From Cryptomeria japonica (lineage: Eukaryota > Streptophyta > Pinopsida > Cupressales > Cupressaceae), in contig NC_081410.1 in the NCBI RefSeq assembly GCF_030272615.1, positions 221,453,415 to 221,517,414 of the forward strand: a stretch of 64,000 nt of DNA. The letters run 5' to 3'. The notes under the pieces were generated by a model. It was not told where the DNA came from. It saw only the letters and a list, made by a program, of their open reading frames with translations, and did not search any database. Position numbers and translations under genes: made by a program. Every line of letters starts with the position of its first letter. The stretch's first letter is position 1. This document shows, in pieces, positions 1-10,225 of the stretch.

Positions 1-149
1 CCGAGATCTTTGGAGCCTCACTGCCATGACCCTGCAAACGTCGTCATGGCGGAGATGCAAAATTTGGGATCCAACGTCATATTGCAGGCAGATTGAAGAG
101 CATTATGATGGAGTCCATCGCTCTTTATTTGGACAAACATTAAACAGAC

Positions 150-260
150 CAAGAAAAACGCAAGCATCAACTTTGAACAGGCCATCGCAATTCTCTTTCT
201 CAATGGTGGAAATTTCATCATACTTTCGGGAATAGGTTTGGAGCATTCATTATGGATCGA
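150..260 (+). pseudogene. Possible SIS-domain-like fragment
   Basis: One frame at about 158-250 reads as a short hydrophobic strand pattern, FEQAIAIL, then a glycine pair, then FIILSGIG. This resembles the first helix and strand of SIS (sugar isomerase) domains such as arabinose-5-phosphate isomerase. The next residues do not keep the expected GKSG motif, and the reading frame is closed on both sides. The resemblance is short and may be chance. Two overlapping small ORFs on both strands here show no other recognisable family. Confidence 0.18.
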
Positions 261-799
261 TTTAGAAGGTTGGGTAAGAGGATAAACTATAGTCTCTGCT
301 CTGGCTACCGGGCTAGATGTAGAACTTTAGGTACTAGTAACAAGGATTTTGTGAATTTTTTTGGATTTTAAATTACAGTTTCTGAGTTGGATGTTTAACT
401 GAATTCATTGGATTTTAAATTAAAGTCTTGGTCTGGTTACCTAGATTTGGATATTTATGCATAACTTAATTCATTTACCAGGCGAGATGTGGAAATCTAG
501 GTATTAGAAATTAGGGTAGAAAATGTTTAACTGAATTTTTTAGATTTTAAATTACAGTTTTCAAATTATCTCACACAAAAGTAATATATAACCTTCATTC
601 TGAAAATAAAAAAATTGAAATTTTACCATAAATTGGGTGTAGGGTACACATTAAGAAGAGCCATTCCAGATGATCTTTAAGGACTTGTTTTGTTTCTGAA
701 TTGAATGAGTTTGGCTTAACAATTTTGAAAAACACAGCTTAGAATTTCAGTTTTAAGTTGATGAATAGTGCACATTCATTTACTCCAGAACCCCTAGTA
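261..799. other. AT-rich stretch without a gene
   Basis: No open frame of note and no recognisable RNA or repeat. Short direct echoes of a phrase ending in ttggattttaaattacag recur at about 355-380, 405-425 and 537-560, which suggests old local duplication. Confidence 0.5.
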
Positions 800-1224
800 A
801 AGATTAAATGATCCATTTCTTTAAAAATAAAAAAATAATATAAAATATGCAAATACTTAGAACATAAAAATATATTCTTTTAAATAAATATATTCTAAAT
901 AATACTTCATTATTCTCTTTCAATCTGGATGTCCAAGCATGCCAAAACAAAAAATAAAATAAATATATATATTTTTTAAGTTACATAAAACTGATTACAT
1001 AAAACTAGGAAACAAAAGGATCACATCAAACCAAAAATTGTTATATATTGTGTTACAATTTGCTATTTAAAAACTAAAACTGAATACTGTTATCAGAAGA
1101 GACAATAAAAGCTATCAATTTGAATGTAGAGCCATAAGAAGGCATGCAAAAACTCTACAGATCTCTAACTAAACAACCACTTTATTTTATTCTTTTGGTT
1201 GATCACAAAAACCTACAAAAAAAA

Positions 1225-1358
1225 AGCCAATTGTCCAAGTTCAAATCTGTCATTAAGGATTGGTATGATTACAAATAAAATCAAAGCAAAACAAAAGCCA
1301 ATTGTCCAAGTTCAAATCTGTCACCAAGGATTGTTATGATTACAAATAAAATCAAAGC
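1225..1358. repeat. Tandem duplication of about 65 bp
   Basis: The stretch beginning gccaattgtccaagttcaa and ending with taaaatcaaagca occurs twice in a row (about 1227-1290 and 1292-1358) with a few substitutions. It lies just downstream, in the minus-strand sense, of the small ORF. It duplicates a possible splice acceptor (gacag before atttgaacttgg). Copy 2 of the block has one unit. Confidence 0.7.
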
Positions 1359-1359
1359 A

Positions 1360-1572
1360 TTATAAGAAATAAAGTTGTAGAACATACCTTAGAGCAGCCA
1401 TGAGTTGTGGGTGATTGTAGAGCAAACAATGAGCTCCTCTCCTAATGAGGCCATACAATATGTTTGCCCACATAAGTGTTCTAGGCAAACATATGGGGAG
1501 AAACCTTGGGGGAGGAATACACAACGTAAGTGGCCAGAAAACTAGTAACAATGCAATCATGATAGAAGCCAT
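1360..1572 (-). CDS. Small predicted membrane/secreted ORF, copy 1
   Basis: Unrecognised family. From the ATG at 1572 the ORF gives about 70 residues that start with a hydrophobic segment (MASIMIALLLVFWPLTLC), which looks like a signal peptide or membrane anchor. A proline triplet and a conserved stretch with RTLMWAN and YGLI follow. A paralogue at 7114 keeps most of the sequence (ICLPRTLMWAN is identical), so the frame has been under some constraint or is recently duplicated. A TATA box lies about 60 bases upstream. The last sense codons read AAG followed by gtatgt, a good splice donor, so this may be only the first exon. A candidate acceptor (gacag) lies at about 1320. Expression is unproven. 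Confidence 0.4.
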   Translation of the reverse strand: MASIMIALLLVFWPLTLCIPPPRFLPICLPRTLMWANILYGLIRRGAHCLLYNHPQLMAALRYVLQLYFL

Positions 1573-1630
1573 CACACTTCCAAACAACTGAGTTGGGGTT
1601 TAAACACTAAAAAATATATAGTTTATACAA

Positions 1631-1640
1631 TATTTATATA
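1631..1640 (-). promoter_or_regulatory. TATA box of small ORF copy 1
   Basis: On the minus strand the sequence reads tatataaata about 60 bases before the ATG at 1572. The same arrangement is present in front of copy 2. Confidence 0.45.
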
Positions 1641-1745
1641 GGGCAGCTAATTCAAGGTATTTTGAATAAAAAATTGGAAATCTAAATTGGTTGTTTAGTT
1701 CAAATATTTACAAATCAGTCTTTTATAATATATATATATTTTTGT

Positions 1746-2550
1746 TAAGTTTACTGTTGTTGATTTTTAGTTCAAATATACCAAAACTAATTTAGTTCTT
1801 ATATAGAGATTAGATTCTTTTATCATTTAATTTAAAATAATAATATATTAAATTTATAATTTAATTAATTAAATACAATTAAAATAAATACTTAAATAAT
1901 TTGATTTATTAAGTTTATTGTTGTTGATTTTTAGTTCAAATATAGCAAAACTAATTTAGTCTTTATATAGAGATTAGATTCTTTTATCATTTAATTTAAA
2001 ATAATAATATATTAAATTTATAATTTAATTAATTAAATACAATTAAAATAAATACTTAAATAGTTAAGTTTACTGTTGTTGATTTTTAGTTCAAATATAG
2101 CAAAAACTAATTTAGTCCTTATATAGAGATTAGATTCTTTTATCATTTAATTTAAAATAATAATATATTAAATTTATAATTTAATTAATTAAATACAATT
2201 AAAATAAATACTTAAATAATTTGATTTGTTAAGTTTATTGTTGTTGATTTTTAGTTCAAATATAGCAAAACTAATTTAGTCCTTATATAGAGATTAGATT
2301 CTTTTATCATTTAATTTAAAATAATAATATATTAAATTTATAATTTAATTAATTAAATACAATTAAAATAAATACTTAAATAATTTGATTTGTTAAGTTT
2401 ACTGTTGTTGATTTTTAGTTCAAATATAGAAAAACTAATTTAGTCCTTATATAGAGATTAGATTCTTTTATCATTTAATTTAAAATAATAATATATTAAA
2501 TTTATAATTTAATTAATTAAATACAATTAAAATAAACACTTAAATAATAT
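1746..2550. repeat. Five-unit AT-rich tandem array, about 165-bp monomer
   Basis: Units begin with (g/a)ttaagttta(c/t)tgttg at about 1746, 1908, 2063, 2228 and 2392, giving periods of about 155-165 bp. Each contains cttatatagagattagatt and a run of taatttaattaattaaa. Units are nearly identical, so homogenisation is recent compared with the parent duplication. A diverged half unit lies at about 2780-2940. A single monomer lies in copy 2 at about 7268-7435. Confidence 0.85.
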
Positions 2551-2640
2551 TCAAATTATTTAATATACTAAAAAATATTATTAAAAATAAAAGAATAAAA
2601 AAAATTCTTCTATTTAGAATTGTCTTAATGTAAAGGGGAT

Positions 2641-3639
2641 ATCATTTTCTACCTTCTACGTATAAGCTAAATTAAGTATATCTTTTATTTCTAATTTAAA
2701 ATATTTATTTTTTAAATAAATATAAATTATGAAGAAAAATATGAAAATTTAAGTTGGTAATATGATTTTTTTGTTTTTGTTTTTGTTTTAGTGTTGATTT
2801 ACAATTTAAATATAAAAAATATAATTTAGTCTTATGTAGATTTGGATTCTTTTGAAAATCTATTTTCATCATTTATTGTTAATAATAATTATTATCAATA
2901 TAAATTATAATTCAATTAATTAAATACAATTGAAATAGCTATTAAATATATTCCAATTATATAATCATTATTTTATGGAAAAAGCATTTTTTGAAAGTAA
3001 ATAAAATAATTTAAAAAATAAATAGCTCTTCTATTTAAAGTTGTTTTTACATAAAGATATATAATTTTCTTTTACATATAAACTAACTATATCTTTTAAT
3101 TCTAAATTTAATTATTTACTAAGGTATAATTTTTTAATAAAAATTAATTAACTCAAAATTAAGATGAAAATATTGATATCTAAGTTGGTTGTTTGGTTTA
3201 AACATTCAAAAACTAATTTTGATAATATTTTTTATTGTTATTTTATTTTTACATGTAGAAGTTATGTAGTTGTCTTGTGAAGTATCTCTTTTATTTATAA
3301 ATTCCATTATTTATTTTGATATATTATGGGCGTTATCCTTGACAGATCTCCGTTTCTCGTGCTTCTGCTTCACACGTTTTCCTTCAAACTCATCTTCTAC
3401 TTACCATTATCTGTAAGTTCCATAATTTTAGAGAAAAATTACTTGGCAACTTCTCCAGTTAAGTAATTGGAAGCATCGGGAACTCATGCAAGTTTTGCAA
3501 GTTTTTTGAGATCGGGATTTTCAGTTTCTTGAATTATATTAAAAAGTTTTGATTTAAACAATGTCTTCCAATGATGGTTTAAATAGGGCGTGATTGATTT
3601 TAGCACCTTTTAGAAATAAATCCGATTATGTCTTAATTG
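2641..3639. other. AT-rich stretch without a gene
   Basis: It contains a diverged relative of the 165-bp monomer at about 2780-2940 and otherwise AT-rich sequence. From about 3330 composition becomes more gene-like (gcttctgcttcacacg), probably the decayed upstream part of the PPR pseudogene, but no frame can be followed. Confidence 0.45.
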
Positions 3640-5081
3640 TTTGACAGGATGCCTTAAGGAGACAAATTCTCATGGACTGCAATGATTTCAGGATTTGCTG
3701 CAAAAATTTTAAGACTTTCAAGCATATGCAATTGGCAGGTATAAAGCCAACTTCCACTACCTTTGCTAGCATCCTCCCTGCTCGTGCCAAAACGGGAGCT
3801 TTGGAACTGCGTTGACATCCATCAAAGCATAAAGGATAGAAGAAAGTAAGTGAACTGTTTGACAAAATGCCACAAAAAAAATGTGATTTTATGGAATGTC
3901 TGAATGCGTGAAATGTACAAAATGAGTATGGTGAAAAAGATCTAGAAACTTTCGAGCAAATGCCATTGGCAGGTGTAAATCCAAATTCCACAACCTTTCA
4001 AAGCATCCTCTCTTCCTGTGAGCTTTAGAACAGGGTATGAACATCCATAAAAGCACAAAGGAAAGAGAAATATTGTCATATGTTGTAGTTGCAAATGGCC
4101 TGGTAGAAGTATATGCACAATGTGGAAGCATTGAGAAGGCAAGTGAACTGTTTTAAAGAATGCCTCAAAGAAATGTGATCACATGGAATACACACAAATG
4201 GATATGTTGAAAAGGCTTTAAAAACCTTCATGCAAATGCAATTGGCAGGTGTGAAGTCAAATTCTACAACCTTTGCTAGCATCCTTCCTGCTGTCCAAAA
4301 ATGGGAGCTTTGGAACATGGTATGGATATCCATCGAAGCATAAAGGATAGAGAAATATTTTCAGATTTTGTAGTAGCAACTGCCTTGGTAGACATGTATG
4401 AAAAATGTGGAGAAGGCACAGACAAAGCATGTGAAGTGTTTGACAGAATACCTCAAAGAAATTTGATCTCATGGATTGCCATGATTGCAGGATAAACTTA
4501 AACTAGATTTGTTGAAAAGGCATTAGAATCTTTCAAGAAAACACAAGTGGAGATTATACCTGAAAGAAATGTGGTGTCATGGAATAATGTGATTGAATGA
4601 TATGCACTCCATGGATTTGTTGAAATGGCTTTAGAAAATTTCAAGCAAATGCAATTGGTAGGTGTAAAGCCAAATGCCACAACCTTTGCAAGCATCCTCC
4701 ATGATTGTGCCAAAATGGGAGCTTTGAAATAGGGCATGGACATCCATTAAAGCATAAAGTATTGAAGAATTTTGTGAGATGTTGTAGTTGCAACTTCCCT
4801 GGTTGACATGTTGCAAATTATGGTCCAGCATAGACAAGACATTTCAATTGTTTGACAGGATGCCTCAAGGAAATGCGGTTTCATGGACTGCAACGATTGC
4901 AGGATATGTACAAAATGGATTCATTGAAAAGGCTGTAGAAACTTTCAAGCAAATGCAAGTGGCAGGTTTAAAGCCAGATTCCACAACCTTTGTTAGCGTC
5001 CTTCCTGCTTGTCCCAAAATGGGAGCAAAATGCTTTTCATGTTTCCCTGTTAATATGATTCAAGATTCAATGGGAATGTGA
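3640..5081 (+). pseudogene. PPR (pentatricopeptide repeat) pseudogene, PLS type
   Basis: Repeated 35-residue-like units can be read across changing frames. Recurrent phrases are a FDRMPQ-type start, SWTA(M/T)I(A/S)G, TFKQMQ(L/V)AG, KP(N/D)STTF, SVLPACPKMGA and MDIH. The order matches plant PLS-class PPR proteins, which bind organellar RNA for editing or processing. The frame is broken many times: stops inside units (for example after MP at about 3655), frameshifts and lost segments. The longest clean piece is 4788-5081, ending after a unit with YVQNGFIEKAVETFKQM. No start codon, transit peptide or C-terminal E/DYW domain remains. The near-identical wording of successive units resembles gymnosperm PPR genes. 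Confidence 0.8.
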
Positions 5082-6379
5082 TGTCTTTTGCATCCTATAA
5101 ACTAGTGTAGAAGCCAATAGATACTAGCTCCAGTGCTTTTGCATGATCGTTAAAAAATGGCCCTTCAACCATTTCTTAACTTGACTCTGGTGTTAAGATT
5201 GGTGAATATTTTCTTTTCTATTTTTATGCAATGGGTACCAACTCTTCTACTGCCAGCCTTTTTGTAGACTAACCCTTTTTTTGTTCCTATTTTTTTCATT
5301 TTATAATGGCCAGAAGAGCAAGGGTATGCTTCAATTCATCCAAACTCCGAATTGTCTCTCTATTTACATGGATGTAGGTACAAGTTTAGGCTTCATCTAA
5401 TTCAATTGTAAAGTATTATTTTATAAATGATTGGAAAGTATAACAAAGAGGCTCAACCATGTCCATCACCATAGCTTGTTTTGTAAGGAGTTTCCAAAAT
5501 TCATTACATAATTGTACAAGTATATTTGTTTTAGGTGATGATGAGCAGGAACTGATATGTTTGTTGTTGATATAGACATTTGAAAAATTGAGATGTGTAA
5601 TGGTATATTATATGAAAGCATTTTGAATCTTGAAGATCTCAAGCAGATATGAAAAGACAATAAAAACTATCAACAGAATCTTAAGAAGGGATCGCACCAA
5701 CCTCCCTCCTCATTGTCATTCCTATCCTTCCAATGAATTGAACATTTCTAGATACTTTGTTCTATTCTTCTTTGAAACATCATTGTTTCGTTACATTGTC
5801 ATTTCAAAAAGGATAAAAATCTAGAGACTTAAATATATCCACACCTAGTCACATTAGACTTTATCCAATTCCAATTACTTATTAAATAAATGTGTTTAAT
5901 TAATTAATTATTGGTTATCTTTATTCATGGTACTTTAAAAAATTATTTTTTTATTTAATGAAAATGGATCAAATTGACCCCTTTTCTAGGAACCATTACA
6001 TACCAATTTGAGTTTGAAATGCGTGGTTTATACATTAGATTGTTAAAAATTTAAAGGACAAACCCCAATTCAATTTAAATTATCTAATCATTTGATCAAT
6101 CCTAGAGCAATCCACTTCATCACACTACATCATTGATAACATTGATATTGTATCATTAATATATGTCCAACCCACAAACCAACTTCTTTTTCTTAACATG
6201 AATTTGATCTTAATAAACCCATAATATTAAAGCTTACTAATTTCAGCTACTTGAATTTAACATAAAACAGAAAACAAATGAAAAAATCATTTATCAAACT
6301 TTTCCTAATTTTAGATCTAATCATAAAATATTAATTGTAATCACCATCTTCCAGAAAACACTTCAATGCTACAATTGAT
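5082..6379. other. Stretch without a recognisable gene
   Basis: Moderately AT-rich sequence. Short ORFs on both strands (64 codons or less) have no recognisable domain. Nothing repeat-like was seen apart from simple AT runs. Confidence 0.5.
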
Positions 6380-6805
6380 ACTATAACATAGTAAACAGTA
6401 AGTGATTCGTTTCTTTAAAAATAACCAATTAATATAAAATACACAAATCCTTAGAACATAAAAAACATACTCATTTAAATAAATATATATTTAATACATG
6501 TTTCTAAATAATACTTCAATTCTCTTTCAATCTTGATGCCCAAGCATACCAAACCAGAAAGTAAAATAAATAAATATATTTTTAAAATTACACAGATTAA
6601 TTAAAACCAAGAAAGAAAAGAACCCCATAAAACCCAAAATTAGCATATATTGTGTAGCAATTTGTTTCTTAAACTAAGATTGTCTATCATCAGTTTGTTT
6701 CTTAAACTCCATGTGTCTCTGACCAAACAACCACTTTATTGTATTCCTATCAATACAATCTCCTTAATTATGTGAAAATCAGACTTTTTTTTTTCTTCTG
6801 GTTGA

Positions 6806-7114
6806 TCACAAATTCCTACAAAACAAAACCCAATTACCTAAGTTCAAATCTGTCATCAAAGATTTGTATGATTGCAAAATAAAACAATAACCTAATAAGA
6901 AATAAAATTGTAGAACATGCCTTACATAACTTAGAGCAGCCATGAGTTGTGGGTAATTGTAGAGAAAACAATGAGGTCCTCTCTTGATGAGGCCATAAAA
7001 TATGTTTGCCCACATAAGTGTTCTAGGCAAACATATGGGGAAAAACATTGGGGGAGGAATATACATCATGAGTGGATAGAAAACAGGTAATATTGTAATC
7101 ATGATAGAAGCCAT
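6806..7114 (-). CDS. Small predicted membrane/secreted ORF, copy 2
   Basis: Paralogue of the ORF at 1360-1572, unrecognised family. The ATG at 7114 gives MASIMITILPVFYPLMMYIP, then ICLPRTLMWAN and YGLIKRG, and the ORF runs about 100 codons because the splice donor of copy 1 (AAGgtatgt) is changed here to aagttatgtaaggcatg. A donor could still be used a few bases later. The hydrophobic N-terminus suggests secretion or membrane insertion. Differences from copy 1 include conservative changes (I/L/M, K/R, Y/H), consistent with either weak constraint or neutral drift. Confidence 0.35.
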   Translation of the reverse strand: MASIMITILPVFYPLMMYIPPPMFFPICLPRTLMWANIFYGLIKRGPHCFLYNYPQLMAALSYVRHVLQFYFLLGYCFILQSYKSLMTDLNLGNWVLFCRNL

Positions 7115-7169
7115 CACACTTCAAAACGAGTGTGTTGGGTTTTAATGAAAAAGATATATAATTTATATG

Positions 7170-7179
7170 TATATATATA
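7170..7179 (-). promoter_or_regulatory. TATA-like box of small ORF copy 2
   Basis: The minus strand reads ctatatatat about 55-65 bases before the ATG at 7114, at the same place as in copy 1. It sits in a longer AT repeat, so its exact position is uncertain. Confidence 0.35.
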
Positions 7180-7703
7180 GGGTAGATAATTCAAGGTATT
7201 ATGAGTACAAATATGGAAATCTAAATTGGTTGTTTAGTTCAAACATTCATGGTAATGTCATTTTTTTTGTTTTTGTTAAGTTTACGAGTTGTTGATTTGT
7301 AGTTCAAATATAGTAAAAACTAATTTAGTCTTTATATAAAGATTTAGATTATTTCAAAAATCTATATTTATGATTTAATTTAAACTTATAATATATTAAC
7401 ATTATAATTTAATTAATTATATACAATTGAAATAAATACTTAAATAATATTCAAATTACATAATATAAAAATAAAATATTGTAGAAAATAAAATAAAATA
7501 AAATAAAATTGAAAAATAATACTTCTATTTAGAATTGTCTCTTTAATGCAGAAGGTGTGTAGTTTTCTTTTGCATATAAGCTAAATTAAGAAATATGTAG
7601 AGGGTGTGGTTTTCTTCTGCAGCTAAATTAAATATATCTTTTATATTTTAATTTAATTATTTATTTTATATTAAATTAATATTGTGGATAAGAATAACAC
7701 GAG

Positions 7704-7865
7704 ATGAAAAAAAACATGGCTCTGCAAGTGAAAAATCGTCGTAACGCCTATGCGACTCCTAACCTGCTGTCAAGACCGTCGTTTGGCAACTATCTGGGCT
7801 ATGTGAACCGTTTCTCTGTTCTTGCTAACACTCACCACGCTGATGGCCCTATCGCCGATGCAACA
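7704..7865 (+). CDS. ORF start with bacterial-like codon use
   Basis: The ORF begins MKKNMALQVKNRRNAYATPN and continues for about 54 codons of markedly different composition (about half GC, with CTG, CGT, AAC and GGC codons) before running into AT-rich repeat sequence, where it continues to 7943 by chance. Flanks are about 25-30 percent GC. I do not recognise the protein. It looks like the N-terminal part of a bacterial or phage gene cut off at about 7865. It could be an old transfer, an assembly chimera or cloning contamination; the sequence alone cannot decide. No clear Shine-Dalgarno or insertion-sequence end is visible. Confidence 0.35.
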
Positions 7866-7906
7866 AAATATTATATTATATTACATTCGGTGGGTCATCC
7901 ACCTCT

Positions 7907-8159
7907 TGTGGAATATTATATTATTTCTCCTACCTACCCCTAGTATTTCTTACCTACCCTTATTTCTCATTGAGCCACATGTCATGATTGTGTGCTCGTA
8001 TATCCATATGGCCTTGCCTATATAAGCAGGCTCATATTCATTGTATTGGTTAATCTAGTTGATTATTTGTATATTAATGAGAATACAGTTTGTTCTTGTC
8101 ATACTTTTGTCTCTCTTTTATACGTTTCATTGTGCCATTGATCTTGGCAAAATCTCACA
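7907..8159 (+). repeat. RE1 LTR (Copia type)
   Basis: It starts tgtggaatatt and ends aaatctcaca. It is followed at once by a tRNA-iMet type primer binding site, so it is a 5' LTR. It carries a TATA box (ctatataag, 8018-8026). The left end is uncertain because similar attatattat sequence also precedes it. The length of about 250 bp would be short for Copia. Confidence 0.6.
8018..8026 (+). promoter_or_regulatory. TATA box in RE1 LTR
   Basis: The sequence ctatataagcaggc is a good plant TATA box about 130 bases before the LTR end. Confidence 0.5.
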
Positions 8160-8173
8160 TGGTATCAGAGCAT
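8160..8173 (+). other. RE1 primer binding site
   Basis: The sequence tggtatcagagcat directly follows the LTR and matches the plant tRNA-iMet complement used by many Copia and gypsy elements. Confidence 0.75.
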
Positions 8174-8559
8174 AATTATGCATCTTGGAAAATTAAAGTA
8201 TGGAACAAATTAATGGAAAAAGGTCTCACGCATTACATAGATGGAACAATAATAGCACCACCTGATCCTAAGGCTGATCCTAATGCATAATTGGAATGGC
8301 TCACTAAAAATTTCATGGCTCTTGGAACTTTGCGTAAGTATGTATCAGATGACCTCATTTTTCACATTGAGAAGTGTACTACAATCAAAGAGGCTTGGGA
8401 TATGTTTCAAAAATTGTATGGTCAAGTTGATGAAATCAGAGATTACAAGATTGACAATGAGCTCACCAACTTGGATCCCAAGAATTTTGATACAATCCAA
8501 GATTATGTCACCAAAGCAAATGAGCTAAGAGAAAAGCTTAAACAACCAACTTGGATCCC
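8172..8559 (+). pseudogene. RE1 Copia gag fragment
   Basis: The frame reads NYASWKIKVWNKLM, then AWDMFQKLYG, then a DYVTKANELREKL-type helix. This is the N-terminal two thirds of a Copia Gag (UBN2 type), which forms the virus-like particle. A TAA at 8288-8290 interrupts it where a CAA codon is expected. The start codon and first residues are missing, since the NYxSW motif follows the primer binding site within a few codons. The gene is cut at about 8559, where it abuts the RE2 LTR. No zinc knuckle, protease or RT of this element is present. Confidence 0.75.
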
Positions 8560-9078
8560 ATTTAAAGAGAGAAGTATGAGAAAGAATATAGCAAACCTAA
8601 TGTGCGAATTATTAGGATAAGGGTTTATGTATATTGCAGAGCTTAAACTAGTACTAAATCTGGCATAGAAGATGTTGATCTGAAGCAGTACAAGACATTG
8701 GATTTGTATAATCCAATTTTGTAAGTCAGTGTGACTTCTTTTGTAACTAAGCAGTGAGCTCTAGGCACTTGGCCTTCCTACATGTGCAGGCCCCTGTTGT
8801 AGACAGTAATATTCCCTTATTGGCCAGTAAGCGAATATTGTGGGTCACAAATCCCAACGAGGTTTTTCCCACACCGGGTTTCCTCATTAAAATATTATGT
8901 TATGGTGTGTCTCTTATGTTGTTGTTGCTATTCTTATTTACTGCATTATTTTTGGTTTACCGGTACACAGTTTTAATATGCTTTTCATGTTATAAGTTAA
9001 GAAAATTATCCAATCGGTTAGATACTGATTCACCCCCCCCCCCCCCGCCCCTCTCTCAATATCTTTGGAATCCTAACA
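8560..9078 (+). repeat. RE2 5' LTR, truncated
   Basis: This matches 32356-32862 of the 3' LTR. The first 282 bp of the LTR are missing and replaced by RE1 gag sequence. The 3' end reads ctaaca at 9078. A long C run (about 9033-9046) sits at the conserved CTGATTCACC motif. The ORF at 8754-9083 is open in both LTRs but has no known domain and is probably not translated. Confidence 0.85.
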
Positions 9079-9098
9079 ATTGACATCAAAGCCTGGTC
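9079..9098 (+). other. RE2 primer binding site, degenerate
   Basis: The sequence attgacatcaaagcctgg follows the LTR. It resembles ttggtatcagagcctgg with two G-to-A and one T-to-C changes, so it was probably a tRNA-iMet site. Confidence 0.5.
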
Positions 9099-9149
9099 CT
9101 CTATTTTCAAAAGCCTAACAGCTTGAGGAAGATCTTTTCACCAATAGAG

Positions 9150-10225
9150 ATGGAAAACTTGAGAAAGCAATTGGAAACAACTCTTTCAGACTATGATGCA
9201 GAAAAGGTGAAGAATATCAAACTTGAAGATGATTTGAGGGCTGCTCAGGATATCATTCAAAGACTTCAAGAGAATTTCACTATTGCAAGGAACAAGAGAA
9301 GAGAACTTTGTGAAAAGATGCAGAATGACAATGATGAAAAGGGAACTCTTAATGATTTGGTAAACAAGTTGAGACAAGAAATCAGTACAACAAAGAATGA
9401 GATGCAAGATATGACTATGAGGTTTTGTAAAGAAATTGAAGATAGAAAGAAGAATGAAGATGACTTGACTAGAAGAATCAATGATGTTGCAAATGAAAAT
9501 CTAAGACTCGGTCATGAGAATGATATGCTAAAGACAGATCTAATTCACTTAGAACATGATAAAACTGAACTCATGAGATAGAAGGACTTCTTGGAAAATG
9601 AATTGGCTACTGCAAATCAACACAAGGAGAAATTCAAGAAAAGTTTAGAAGAACTTGATGGCATGCTGAAGAATCAGAAACCTAATGGTGATACAAATGG
9701 CCTTGGCTTTGAAGTTGGTGAAAGCTCTGGTACTGCAAACAAACATAATCATAGCAAACCAGTAAGACAACCTAATGCTCACAAATTTAATGGGAAATGT
9801 TTTAACTGTAACAAGTATGGTCATAGAGAAAATCAGTGTAGATCTAGAAATTATCAAAATACTAGTACACCCACCGGTCAATGTTCTAAATGCAACAAAG
9901 TTGGTCATAATTCAAAAAATTGTAGAATGAATGTAAGATGTTGTGTTTGTGGAAGATTTGGACACCTATCTAATCAATGAAGAACACATACCGGCTTAGG
10001 ATATGGGAAAGCTATTCAGAAAAACAATGTGACTTGCTATGCTTGTAACAAGATTGGACATATTACTAAATTTTGTAGAAGGCATCACCGGCAAACAACA
10101 AAGGTCCTAGCTTGAAAGGTAAAGAAAAGGTTGATGAAGTAAAGCAAGAATTCTCAAAACAGTGGATCAGAAAGTCAGATCAGAATGTTGATGGGAATGC
10201 TCCTCCACCGACAGAATAGAGTAAC
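9150..10225 (+). pseudogene. RE2 Gag-like protein: coiled coil plus four CCHC knuckles
   Basis: From the ATG at 9150 the frame gives about 140 residues of strongly predicted coiled coil (heptads rich in L, K, E and N), then four retroviral-type zinc knuckles. They lie near 9799-9840 (CFNCNKYGHRENQC), 9880-9921 (CSKCNKVGHNSKNC), 9940-9981 (CCVCGRFGHLSNQ, last Cys lost to TGA) and 10036-10077 (CYACNKIGHITKFC). CCHC knuckles bind element RNA in particles. One knuckle is usual in plant Copia Gag; four is unusual. Stops are TAG at 9579-9581 (expected CAG) and TGA at 9978-9980, and the frame shifts near 10080. No UBN2 capsid domain precedes the coiled coil. RE6 keeps the same four knuckles. Confidence 0.8.

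Larger units (their letters stand above)
800..2640. repeat. Segmental duplication, copy 1
   Basis: This block matches 6380-7690 in order and orientation. Shared landmarks are the segment around 840-960 (Copy 2: 6430-6580), the minus-strand small ORF, its upstream TATA box, and a 165-bp AT-rich monomer. Copy 1 carries an expanded array of that monomer, while copy 2 carries one. The match is seen by eye as long runs of identity broken by small indels, so the duplication is not recent. Confidence 0.7.
6380..7690. repeat. Segmental duplication, copy 2
   Basis: Second copy of the block at 800-2640. It keeps the minus-strand ORF, the TATA box and one 165-bp monomer (about 7268-7435). A short block containing gcagaaggtgtgtagttttctt has a nearby partial echo at about 7590-7620. 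Confidence 0.7.

Noticed and set aside
8754-9083. 109-codon ORF in the RE2 LTR, also at 32551-32922
   Set aside because: Same LTR sequence twice. The encoded hydrophobic protein has no family and no own promoter.
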